Positions 6,765 to 14,785 of a stretch of DNA of 43,316 nucleotides are shown here, in pieces. Location: NCBI GenBank assembly GCA_029550685.1, contig JAKPGY010000057.1, positions 1 to 43,316 of the forward strand, read 5' to 3'. The first letter of the stretch is position 1, and the number at the start of each line of letters is the position of its first letter. This DNA comes from Bacillota bacterium. GTDB lineage: Bacteria > Bacillota > Syntrophomonadia > Syntrophomonadales > Syntrophomonadaceae. The notes beneath the pieces are model-generated. The model made no database searches. It saw only the letters and a list, made by a program, of their open reading frames with translations, and had not been told where the DNA came from. The translations under genes and the position numbers were made by a program.

Positions 6765-9700
6765 CTACCTTACTTGTCCAGGGAAATATTGTCTGCGCTC
6801 TTTTTTAACCCGATAGCGATTTCCTAACACATCGACTTCCCATTTTTCAAGCAGAAGCAAAGTTTTTACTCCAAGACTTGGAATAGAATAGGAGCGATCA
6901 TGGCTCTCAACAGTTATTGATGCAGTGGAAATTCCTGCCTTTTTATAATACATAAATTCATCCTTGTCTTTTTCTCGCTGAAATCTGATCAAATCATTTG
7001 GATAAAGGCTGAATATGAAATCATCATCTGACATTTCCGGCCATAACTCATAAGGCTTTGACTGAAGAGCAGCCTTATTAGGTAAGGTCTTCTTTACCGT
7101 ATCGGCAACATATATGGGCACCCAAAAGTAACCTTCCTCTGTTTTAAAAACATCGATACGAATCATATCCCCATTAGCAGCTATTCCGCTTCCAACAAGT
7201 ACATTTAAATTGCTTTTTTCAATTACTTTAACCTTTTTCACCAGCGGACCTAGTTTCCCAGTTTTAGTAGGTTTGTAAAACGGCTCTTTAAAGGCTTTCT
7301 TACCATCACCGTTGAATTCCCGAAGTCTGCTCTTTAAAGCTTCATATAATCGTAAGTCGCTTTGTGGTTGGTAATATCCTTTGATTTCCCCATTCGCATT
7401 AAGTATCAGATCTGTAATATTTACTTTGGAAATAAAGAATCCTTCCTCGACCAAACGCGGACTGCGAATAGTTGCTTCATTAGCTAAACCGCGGTTTTTC
7501 CTGGTAGGCATACGAGAAACAAAGACAGGTTTTACTTCATCGGGGTTTAAATAATTCTTCAGATTATAGGCTTTGATCCTGAAGACTGGATCATCACTAA
7601 GGCGACTTTCAAGTTCAAATCTAAACCCCTCCCATGGTTCAACGAACTTTATCCCAAACTTTTCCTGGCGGGCATTTATTATTTCCCCAGTTTCACGGTC
7701 AACAAAGTGATTGGAGCTATATCTCGTCTCATAGTACTGATAGTAACGTGTAATTTTTTGTATCATGCTTTCACTAACACAGGCTACCACTACTGCATCC
7801 TGAGCATGATGGAGATCACCTGCTAAACGTTCTTTTTTTAATCCCCACATTTTGCGCAAGAAGGCGGTAATACTTCCGTTTACTGTTATTACCCTACGTT
7901 TGCCTAAGTACTCGGCTGGGGCAAATTGCAGATTGTTGCGAATATAATTAAGCATAAACCTGGATATATATTTGGTATCATTTAATGGACGTTCATTCCA
8001 TTTGTTCCGATCTTCGTCGGTGATTGATTTCTTAAGAAGCCGCTGCTTTTTGTGATAATTCTTTACGCTGGTATTAACCCAAACAATAAATCGTTCCAGT
8101 TTGACAGGATCGTTTTTCATGTATTCGTAGGGCAATAAATTGCCCTTCTGACGGTTCTCGCTACTTCTGACCAGGACCTTATTTGCATAGCTGTCATCGA
8201 AAGATATGCTATATGGCACAATATGATCAACATCTGCCACACCCGGCTCAAAAAGTCTTTCAATTGGTATAGGATCACCAGAGTAAGCGCATCTGCCATC
8301 TTGTTCCTGCCATAATTTCATTTTAACAATATCTTGCCCAGAAGGGTTGGAATGACCAAATTCGATAATCTTTTGTCGCACCTGTTCATTCAAAGCATTG
8401 TTTTCCTTTATTTGCTTCTCTATTACTTTGCGCTCATCAAAACTCTTTCCCATTTCCCGGCTTAGCTCAATACATATAAGCTGCGGACTGCCGTATTTTC
8501 GAATAATTGCATTTATTATTTTGATTGACTGTGATACCGCACGTCGCACAACGGGATTGGTTATATTATCTAATTGCTCATTTTTAAGAGGGAGATATTT
8601 TTGTGGTTGACTATCATGTCCCCGAAAATTATATCCAGCTGATGTAGCTGCTTCGGAGTACACTTGTCCTTTTTCTAACCATGGCAATATGTTCCTTATT
8701 GCTTTCAATGATAGGTGACTAAAACCACGGAAATTCAATGATAAAACTGCATCAATATCTTGCTTTGAAAAACCTGCTTCCGACAGTATTCTAGATATGC
8801 TACCTTCATTTTTATACAATGTAAGTGTCTCACCGAGTAAATCAAGTTGGGAAACAGTAAACTGTTGGATTCTTCCTTTACTTACAGAGTCCATTGCTTT
8901 ACGAATTTGGTGATATGATTTTAAGTAATTGAATTTGCTTTTCTTTTCTGTTTCTTTAGTGTTATCCAAACCATATGTCAAGTTATTAAACCATTGTTCA
9001 TCTCTCAGTTCCAAAATATTACGAATAGTGCTGTAATTAAGGTCAGCCTTTTGATGGGCTAGCTGCACTATCAACTCTCTTTCTTCCGCAGTTAGGAACC
9101 TGCTTGTTTCTTGTGCACTCTCGATTCGCAAACTATTAATCTTCTGGTAGAGATTGAACAATTCAAATGAATAGCAGGCCTTGGCAGCTCGTGGGCAGTC
9201 TTTTTCAAAGGTGCAGTTACCACGCATTTTTTCTATTTGATTACCTGCATATGGGCTGGGATCGCCTGGTCCTAGATCAAATGATCGCTGCCCTGACACA
9301 ATGTCCTTATAAACATTTTCAAACTCTATTGTCGTATGGGGATTACCAAGCTCTCTTTGTCTGGCAAATAGTAAGCTGATTTCATCCAATACTTGTTGTC
9401 GACCAATGGTATGACTATAATCATCAGCTTTATTTCGTTTGTGCAAAGCAAATTTCGGGTCAAGATAAAACATTTCGCCCACGGTCCTATAACCTTTATC
9501 ATGCATGATATCTTGATTGGATTTTACAGCAGCTAAAAGCTTGCCTTCTTCCTTCTCATTTTCTTTCTTGCGATTCGATTTAAAGCCACGCCGCTGGGCA
9601 AGATGAATCAACACTCTGGCCCATTCTTGGTTGGATAACCTCCGTTCAAGTCCGTAATAACGCAATTCATATATATCTGTAAGTGATTGTGAGCTATGAT

Positions 9701-9977
9701 ATAAACTTTCTAATTCAGCCAACGATATTACTCTATAGTCTTCAAGAAGCCGCTTTATTCGCTCAATACGGTGGCGATGCCTTCTGATGCGGCGCCGGGC
9801 ACTTCTTGCCTCTCTTCTTGGCCGAGCCAACGAAGATCCATCTTTAGGGTTTTCAGCGCGGTCAAAAATTCGCACACCTAAATCAACGATTTTAACTGGC
9901 TCCTCTTCCTCATTATGCTCCAATACCGCCCATCCAACTGAAGTAATACCAATATCTAACCCCAAACGATAATTCAT
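6765..9977 (-). CDS. cas9: Compact type II-C Cas9 nuclease
   Basis: A 1070-residue RNA-guided double-strand DNA endonuclease, similar in size to the Neisseria and Geobacillus II-C enzymes. RuvC-I is LGLDIGITSVGWAV with Asp8. An Arg-rich bridge helix follows at about 50-78 (ARPRREARSARRRIRRHRHR). RuvC-II is ICIELSREMGK with Glu504. The HNH centre is DVDHIVP with His585. RuvC-III is HHAQDAVVVAC with His724 and Asp727. All catalytic residues are present, so it should be active. The C-terminal ~270 residues are the PAM-interacting part; the PAM cannot be read from sequence alone. The start is ATG at 9977, preceded by AAGGGGAGG with 7-nt spacing. A TTG 15 codons upstream lies in the tracrRNA and lacks such a site. 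Confidence 0.97.
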   Translation of the reverse strand: MNYRLGLDIGITSVGWAVLEHNEEEEPVKIVDLGVRIFDRAENPKDGSSLARPRREARSARRRIRRHRHRIERIKRLLEDYRVISLAELESLYHSSQSLTDIYELRYYGLERRLSNQEWARVLIHLAQRRGFKSNRKKENEKEEGKLLAAVKSNQDIMHDKGYRTVGEMFYLDPKFALHKRNKADDYSHTIGRQQVLDEISLLFARQRELGNPHTTIEFENVYKDIVSGQRSFDLGPGDPSPYAGNQIEKMRGNCTFEKDCPRAAKACYSFELFNLYQKINSLRIESAQETSRFLTAEERELIVQLAHQKADLNYSTIRNILELRDEQWFNNLTYGLDNTKETEKKSKFNYLKSYHQIRKAMDSVSKGRIQQFTVSQLDLLGETLTLYKNEGSISRILSEAGFSKQDIDAVLSLNFRGFSHLSLKAIRNILPWLEKGQVYSEAATSAGYNFRGHDSQPQKYLPLKNEQLDNITNPVVRRAVSQSIKIINAIIRKYGSPQLICIELSREMGKSFDERKVIEKQIKENNALNEQVRQKIIEFGHSNPSGQDIVKMKLWQEQDGRCAYSGDPIPIERLFEPGVADVDHIVPYSISFDDSYANKVLVRSSENRQKGNLLPYEYMKNDPVKLERFIVWVNTSVKNYHKKQRLLKKSITDEDRNKWNERPLNDTKYISRFMLNYIRNNLQFAPAEYLGKRRVITVNGSITAFLRKMWGLKKERLAGDLHHAQDAVVVACVSESMIQKITRYYQYYETRYSSNHFVDRETGEIINARQEKFGIKFVEPWEGFRFELESRLSDDPVFRIKAYNLKNYLNPDEVKPVFVSRMPTRKNRGLANEATIRSPRLVEEGFFISKVNITDLILNANGEIKGYYQPQSDLRLYEALKSRLREFNGDGKKAFKEPFYKPTKTGKLGPLVKKVKVIEKSNLNVLVGSGIAANGDMIRIDVFKTEEGYFWVPIYVADTVKKTLPNKAALQSKPYELWPEMSDDDFIFSLYPNDLIRFQREKDKDEFMYYKKAGISTASITVESHDRSYSIPSLGVKTLLLLEKWEVDVLGNRYRVKKERRQYFPGQVR

Positions 9978-10002
9978 AGTTAGCCTCCCCTTACATCCCC
10001 TT

Positions 10003-10093
10003 AAAGATGATGGCCCAACCAAAGTTGGGCCATCAGAGCTTTGCGGTATGCTACCTTATTGCAGCAACCCAATGGTTCAAGGTATGGTATTAT
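10003..10093 (-). ncRNA. tracrRNA of the type II-C locus
   Basis: Read on the minus strand, the segment begins with a 36-nt anti-repeat (10093 to 10058). Of its first 22 nt, 21 match the exact complement of the CRISPR repeat. The remaining 14 nt pair through G-U wobbles except for two adjacent mismatches, which form an internal loop. Next come AATAAGG, a small nexus hairpin GGTA-GCA-TACC and CCGCAAAGCTCTG, which closely resembles the same region of the Neisseria tracrRNA. A final 11-bp hairpin (10009-10034) is followed by ATCTTTAA. Predicted length is about 90 nt. It lies in the 5' leader of cas9, same strand, with its end about 25 nt before the cas9 ATG. Ends are predicted, not measured. Confidence 0.9.
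10009..10034 (-). terminator. 3' hairpin of tracrRNA, weak terminator
   Basis: Perfect 11-bp stem GATGGCCCAAC / GTTGGGCCATC with a 4-nt loop. The minus-strand sequence after the stem is ATCTTTAAGGGG, a poor U-tract, so some read-through into cas9 is likely. Confidence 0.7.
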
Positions 10094-10098
10094 GTATA

Positions 10099-10107
10099 AT
10101 TATATCA
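10099..10107 (-). promoter_or_regulatory. Extended -10 promoter of tracrRNA
   Basis: Minus-strand TGATATAAT, a perfect TATAAT with the TG extension. Transcription should start about 6-8 nt on, at 10091-10093, which is the first base of the anti-repeat. There is no good -35 box at 17 bp. It may also drive cas9 by read-through. Confidence 0.75.
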
Positions 10108-10225
10108 TGGGGTAATTGGATATCTTCTAGTAAATTTTTATTTTCTTTGCAAATATGGTATAAATTTCTCTTGTTTAAGTATTTAAACAAAATTTATTTA
10201 CAAGTTTTGCCCACATGTCCCTATT

Positions 10226-11137
10226 CTACCCCAGTGTCTGCAGCACACTGCGCTGGCCAGGGGCTAGGTAATAGTTGTCTCCTTCGTTCACTACTTTTCC
10301 CAGACGTTCCAGGCGCTGCAGGTGTTTCCAGTCCATCATGCATTCATGTATGTAATAGACAGCCTGGGGCTGGGGGAGGCGCCCTTCGTAGCATACTGCT
10401 TCTTTAGCCAGTTCGCGGATTGTACGTTTGCCTGACTTTAGAAGGGACAGGATTTTTTCTTCCTGTTGATAAAGTATATCGCGGTAAGCGGCCAGGCGTT
10501 TGGAAATATTGCTCTTGATAAGGGCTGAGCCATGCCCGGTCACGAGAAGTTCAGGGCCTATGCTGCGCAGTCTTTCAATACTGTATATAAAATCGTCCAC
10601 ATCGCTGTCCAGCATGGCGAAAAAAGGTTTGGAGTCCGGGTTAATATCAGCGGTGAAAATAAAGCCTTGTTCGGGAAACAGGAAACCACAGTGGCCAGCA
10701 CTATGGCCGGGTAAGCTGACCACCTGAAATGAGACCCTCCCGGTGGAAATGGTTTGCCCATCCTGGATTTCTCCGTCTGCTGGCCGGGGAGTATACTTGA
10801 CGGCAGCCAGGTACAGCGGGCGCACGCTATCATCAGGAAAGAGATCAAAGCCATAATCGCGCAGGTATATATCGCCGTTGGATACCCGCTTATGTTCTGC
10901 AGGATGCATGAGTACTTGTGCATCCGGGCAGGTGTAATTACGGGAGCAATGGTCACTGTGTCCGTGGCTGTTTACTATCAGGTTTATAGGTTGGTTTGCG
11001 ATATGCTGCCATTGTTCTTCAGGCGGGCTGGAGTCTACCAGACAGTTGACGTCGTCTTCTATCCATAGGCAGTTACAATAAGGCAGAGTGAATTTACCAT
11101 TGCTGAGCAATGATATGTGTTGAAACAGTTTTTCCAT
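10226..11137 (-). CDS. Metallo-beta-lactamase-fold hydrolase
   Basis: About 303 residues. The zinc-binding signature is SHGHSDHCSRNY (HxHxDH). Further metal ligands are LPGHSAGHCGF and the Asp of FTADIN, and VTGHGS is a conserved late motif. A C-terminal helical region of about 90 residues, ending with paired Leu/Arg motifs, resembles the winged-helix tail of lactamase-like hydrolases. Substrate unknown; thioester hydrolysis of the glyoxalase II kind is one possibility. ATG at 11137 follows GGGGGAAGG; a TTG four codons earlier is less likely. It is separated from the SLH gene upstream by a hairpin and has the CRISPR locus downstream. Confidence 0.8.
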   Translation of the reverse strand: MEKLFQHISLLSNGKFTLPYCNCLWIEDDVNCLVDSSPPEEQWQHIANQPINLIVNSHGHSDHCSRNYTCPDAQVLMHPAEHKRVSNGDIYLRDYGFDLFPDDSVRPLYLAAVKYTPRPADGEIQDGQTISTGRVSFQVVSLPGHSAGHCGFLFPEQGFIFTADINPDSKPFFAMLDSDVDDFIYSIERLRSIGPELLVTGHGSALIKSNISKRLAAYRDILYQQEEKILSLLKSGKRTIRELAKEAVCYEGRLPQPQAVYYIHECMMDWKHLQRLERLGKVVNEGDNYYLAPGQRSVLQTLG

Positions 11138-11231
11138 ACCTTCCCCCAAATTTTGCTGTTTACTGATCTGCAGACATTATAACCCAGTTTTGTATAGTTT
11201 TCGACGGATTGAGGCAATACGAGCGCATAAG

Positions 11232-11262
11232 TTAAGGGGCGAACGATATGTTCGCCCCTTAA
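11232..11262 (-). terminator. Hairpin after the SLH surface-protein gene
   Basis: Perfect 13-bp stem TTAAGGGGCGAAC / GTTCGCCCCTTAA with loop GATAT, 30 nt past the SLH stop on the minus strand. It lacks a clear T-run, so termination strength is uncertain. Confidence 0.65.
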
Positions 11263-11291
11263 TTGGTTTCATAATATGTTGTGGGCAGCAG

Positions 11292-14200
11292 TTAAAGTAA
11301 TTTTGATATTATGGCCGCAGCTTCGGCGCGGGTAGTATTGCCCTGGGGGCGGAAGCTATTGTCGGGATAACCGCTCATGTAGGATTTGCTTACTACAGCG
11401 GCTACACCGGGTAAGGCCCAGGGGGCAACCTGTTGGGCATCGTTAAATGCCAAGGTTTGTTCTCCTGCTTCTAACTGGGCGGCCCGGGCTATTATTACAG
11501 CAGCCTGCTCACGAGTGATAAGGTCGTCGGGTCCAAAAGTGCTTTGAGTATAACCGCTGATTAAGCCGTGAGCAGCGGCGGTGCTGATACTTTCTCCGGC
11601 CCAGTGGGCAGCGGTATCTGTAAATTGGGAGCCGGCTCTGGATTCCAGCTTCAAGGCTTTTACCAGCATTACGGTAAACTCAGCCCGGGTAACGGTTTTG
11701 TCGGGCTGGAAGCTGCCGTCAGGATAGCCGCTGATTACTCCGGCATTTATTAATTCAGTAATGCTGCCTTTAGCCCAGTGCCCGGCAAGGTCGGCTGGCA
11801 GTCCTGGCTCTGACTGCAGAGCCTGGATCTGAGGCGTTTTTTCTTTTTCACTGGCTTTTAGGGTAGCGATGACTGCGAATTTGGTGAAGTGGGTAACTTG
11901 ACCGCTGACGGTGCCATTGGCCAGATCCACTTTAATATTATCCAGTTCCACCCACTCTCCGTTTTCTTCGTCGAAGTAACAGAGCTTTATATCGTATTTA
12001 TCCGGATCAATCTGGGATTTGTTAAAGGACATAGTTATGGTGACCGGCTTAGAGAAGTTGCCGGACTTGTTCTTGATGATGTCTACCACCTTGCTGATCA
12101 GTTGACTGTCAGCAGGTAGATCCATTCCGGCAGTCAGACTTGCTTCACTCACCTGGACGCGGATATCGCTTTCCACTGCGCCTGCCGGGAATGATAAACT
12201 TACTCCGGTATTAGAAACATCTGTACCGTTTGTGGTAACAAGTATGCCTGCAGGAGTGGAGCCCCCGCCGCCTCCACCTCCGCTGGAGCCGGATGTGCTA
12301 TAGGTTGTGGCGGTAATGGTTATAGTTTTCTGGGTGGTGGTCTGGCTTTGCGCACCCTTGCTTACGGTAACGGTAAAAGTGTAGCTGCCGTCGGTGCCGC
12401 TGGTATTAGCGGAGGTACCTGCCACCGGCGGAGTATAGCTGACCTTATCTATAGTAACAACTATATTGCTGTTATTCACTGCTGATACAGCAGTATTTCT
12501 TAACGCGGCTTTGATGGCATCTTCGCTGCTGGCTGCCGCTTGGGTCATATTGCTGTAGGCAGCGTTTTCGGCCGCATACAGAGCGTTGGCCACCATCACG
12601 CTGTCCGGAGCGGGCAGCGTAACCTGGGCGCTTAAATAATCATTAGTTGCCGCAGTGGAGGTAAATCTGATCCTGGCACCCGTTACTTGAGCGGCATTGG
12701 TTGCGCCTAGATCAGTAAAGGTTACAATACCATTCACCGCTGTTACTGTAGTCGTACCAGTCAGGGTCCAACTCCCTGCATCTTCTTTCGAGGCCGTTAC
12801 CTGCGTTGTACTGTCGTTAGTGCAAAGGTTGGCATATGAATCCGTTAACCTAAGGATTGGCTGTTGGGCAAATTGCCCTCCGTTTGCGGCAGGAGCGGTG
12901 ATATCCTGTGTGAGCATCATCACTGCCGGGCTGCGTGGTACAACGGTAAGATTCAAAGAAGCCGATGGGTTGAGCACTCCTGCTACGCTAAAATTGATGG
13001 TCTGCGGCCCGGCTTTAAATAGGCTTAACGAAGGCTTCGCCACGCCTTCGGTAAAAATCACGCCTGTCGTCAACGTGCCTGTGCCGGGAATACTATAGCT
13101 GTAGAATGACCCGCAGCTGAGACCGCTCGGTGTCGCCTGAACGCCGGACACGGTTACCTGGTGCACGCCTGTAAAGGTGGTATCGGTATCACCCGCCGAA
13201 TTCTTTACCGTTAGAGTAATCTCATTATCGGCTCCAGCAACCGGTGTTGAATTTGAAGCCGATGCCGTGACCGTTATTGCAGGAAGTGGCAGTGGAGTAG
13301 TCACAGTTACTGCTGTTGCTATACCTACATTGTGTTGATCATCCTCCAGTACTATACAAAACTTATAGGAAGTATTGTCCGCAAATGAATCGCTAGAGAC
13401 AACTATTTTATGCTCTTCGACACTTTCATGATTATAACCATAAAAGCCATCGCAAAGCACTCCGTCAATCCCAGTCTTTGTGTCATGATATTCTAATATC
13501 TTTTGGCCGTCAGGGGTACTTGCTGAGGTGGGGAGTATAACATAATACGAATTTCCACTTTCGTTTGCTTTAAAAACCACCTCTATTGTTTTGCTGCCAG
13601 GAGGGTAAGATGTGTCGCCTTCTTTAGGATATCCAGCAAGAAATTCCGGAGGGGTAGTGTCGCCAACTGTTGAAATGGTTACAGGTAGAGGAGTAGCAAA
13701 CGGAGCAACCGCAATATTAACAAATGCTGATTGCTGGGCTGTTATGGTATAGGTGTCCGATACTGATATTGCTTTTGTCAGCGTAATTGTCGCTTCTGTA
13801 CTACTCACCTTGGTAACACTGGTTATGGGGTTTTCACCAGCGGAAGCGCCGCCCAGTATCCACTGTCCAGCACTCAATGAAGCCCCAAAGCTACCGTAGG
13901 TCAACTTCACTGTAATATTCTGGGTGCCGGCTATCGCTGTGGCTGTTCCCTGCGCCGGGGTTGGTACAATGATTGATACCTCTAATGGAGCAGTAAAAGG
14001 CTCAGTTCCGACTGCAAACGCGTCAGCACCGGCTTGCACGGTGATGGTGTTCCCTGCGGCAATATTACTTGAGAGGTCCAATCTAACCGATGTATCACTC
14101 GATTTCGTAATGGTGGTTATGGTTTGCCCCCCATCAGTATTTAGTGTCCAGTTTGAGATATTAGTAACGTCAGCAGAAAAAGTACCAGAACTTAAATCTA

Positions 14201-14339
14201 CCCAAATATAACTATACCCAGCCGTACCACTGGCGGTGCCGACTGCGGCTGCCCCATAGGCCACCCCCGGCCACAGTATGAGCAGGATGGCCATAGTCAG
14301 CAATATGGACATCGTTTTGGATTTTCTGTTAAGAGCCAT
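11292..14339 (-). CDS. Secreted surface protein with three C-terminal SLH domains
   Basis: About 1015 residues. An N-terminal signal peptide (SILLTMAILLILWPGVAYGAA) targets it for export. Two similar immunoglobulin-like repeats follow (each with a Gly/Ala...WxL...G...I...A pattern), then further beta-rich Ig-like regions. A Gly-rich linker (SSGGGGGGGS) precedes a ZU5-like domain (around LSFPAGAVESDIRVQVSEA). Three SLH repeats end the protein, each with a GYPDGSF, GYTQSTF or GYPDNSF core followed by TRAE/TREQ; they bind pyruvylated secondary cell-wall polymer. Likely an S-layer-associated structural or adhesive protein. The start at MALNRKSK follows GGAGAGGAG at long spacing. A start 12 codons earlier is possible. 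Confidence 0.85.
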   Translation of the reverse strand: MALNRKSKTMSILLTMAILLILWPGVAYGAAAVGTASGTAGYSYIWVDLSSGTFSADVTNISNWTLNTDGGQTITTITKSSDTSVRLDLSSNIAAGNTITVQAGADAFAVGTEPFTAPLEVSIIVPTPAQGTATAIAGTQNITVKLTYGSFGASLSAGQWILGGASAGENPITSVTKVSSTEATITLTKAISVSDTYTITAQQSAFVNIAVAPFATPLPVTISTVGDTTPPEFLAGYPKEGDTSYPPGSKTIEVVFKANESGNSYYVILPTSASTPDGQKILEYHDTKTGIDGVLCDGFYGYNHESVEEHKIVVSSDSFADNTSYKFCIVLEDDQHNVGIATAVTVTTPLPLPAITVTASASNSTPVAGADNEITLTVKNSAGDTDTTFTGVHQVTVSGVQATPSGLSCGSFYSYSIPGTGTLTTGVIFTEGVAKPSLSLFKAGPQTINFSVAGVLNPSASLNLTVVPRSPAVMMLTQDITAPAANGGQFAQQPILRLTDSYANLCTNDSTTQVTASKEDAGSWTLTGTTTVTAVNGIVTFTDLGATNAAQVTGARIRFTSTAATNDYLSAQVTLPAPDSVMVANALYAAENAAYSNMTQAAASSEDAIKAALRNTAVSAVNNSNIVVTIDKVSYTPPVAGTSANTSGTDGSYTFTVTVSKGAQSQTTTQKTITITATTYSTSGSSGGGGGGGSTPAGILVTTNGTDVSNTGVSLSFPAGAVESDIRVQVSEASLTAGMDLPADSQLISKVVDIIKNKSGNFSKPVTITMSFNKSQIDPDKYDIKLCYFDEENGEWVELDNIKVDLANGTVSGQVTHFTKFAVIATLKASEKEKTPQIQALQSEPGLPADLAGHWAKGSITELINAGVISGYPDGSFQPDKTVTRAEFTVMLVKALKLESRAGSQFTDTAAHWAGESISTAAAHGLISGYTQSTFGPDDLITREQAAVIIARAAQLEAGEQTLAFNDAQQVAPWALPGVAAVVSKSYMSGYPDNSFRPQGNTTRAEAAAIISKLL

Positions 14340-14785
14340 TAAGACTATCCACTCCTCTCCTAATCTTGTAAACATATAAAGATATTCTCCTCATATCCCG
14401 CATGGATGGTTTTAAGCTGCACCCTCCCCCTTTGCATCGTTCAGTCAGTTCTTATTCGTAAATTAGGCTTGTTGATTATTCCTGTTCAGGTTAATTAGTT
14501 CCAGAACACGATCACCCTGGGGGTGATTTTTTGTATTTACCGCATAACCCAAGGGTGATTTGATAGAAACAATAAACGCAGAAACCCCAGTATATTCACA
14601 TTTAGAGTCTACAGCAAGGGTGTAAAAAAATATAAAACGGAAATTAAAGGAAATTAGGCCGGGAATGCCTGAGAATTCGGGCTTATCAAGGGTTCTAGGT
14701 TCCATTTCATTCTGGTAAAATTAAGTAAGTTTTTTTGTAATTTTTCTAAAGCTGATTTACAAAATACAATTGTGGGGCAGAGGCT
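14340..14785. other. Divergent intergenic region of SLH and MalT-like genes
   Basis: Upstream region of two divergent genes. It contains a hairpin ATCACCC-TGG-GGGTGAT followed by T5 (14511-14532, plus strand), although no gene ends just before it. A candidate promoter for the MalT-like gene is TTGTAA (14735-14740), 17 bp, TACAAA (14758-14763). An 80-codon minus-strand open frame (14463-14705) has no ribosome site and no recognisable domain, so it is not called. Confidence 0.5.

Noticed and set aside
9978-10022. Longer cas9 with 15 extra N-terminal residues
   Set aside because: These codons translate the tracrRNA 3' hairpin, and the ATG at 9977 has a strong ribosome site.
10048-10407. 119-codon plus-strand frame over the tracrRNA and the MBL gene end
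   Set aside because: It runs antisense to the tracrRNA and the MBL coding sequence, has no ribosome site and resembles no protein.
14340-14460. A c-di-GMP riboswitch upstream of the SLH gene (minus strand GATGCAAAGG)
   Set aside because: Only a short GCAAAG similarity; the conserved GEMM pairing and tetraloop are not present.
14463-14705. 80-codon minus-strand frame between the SLH and MalT-like genes
   Set aside because: No ribosome site, no recognisable domain, and it covers a hairpin in a divergent promoter region.
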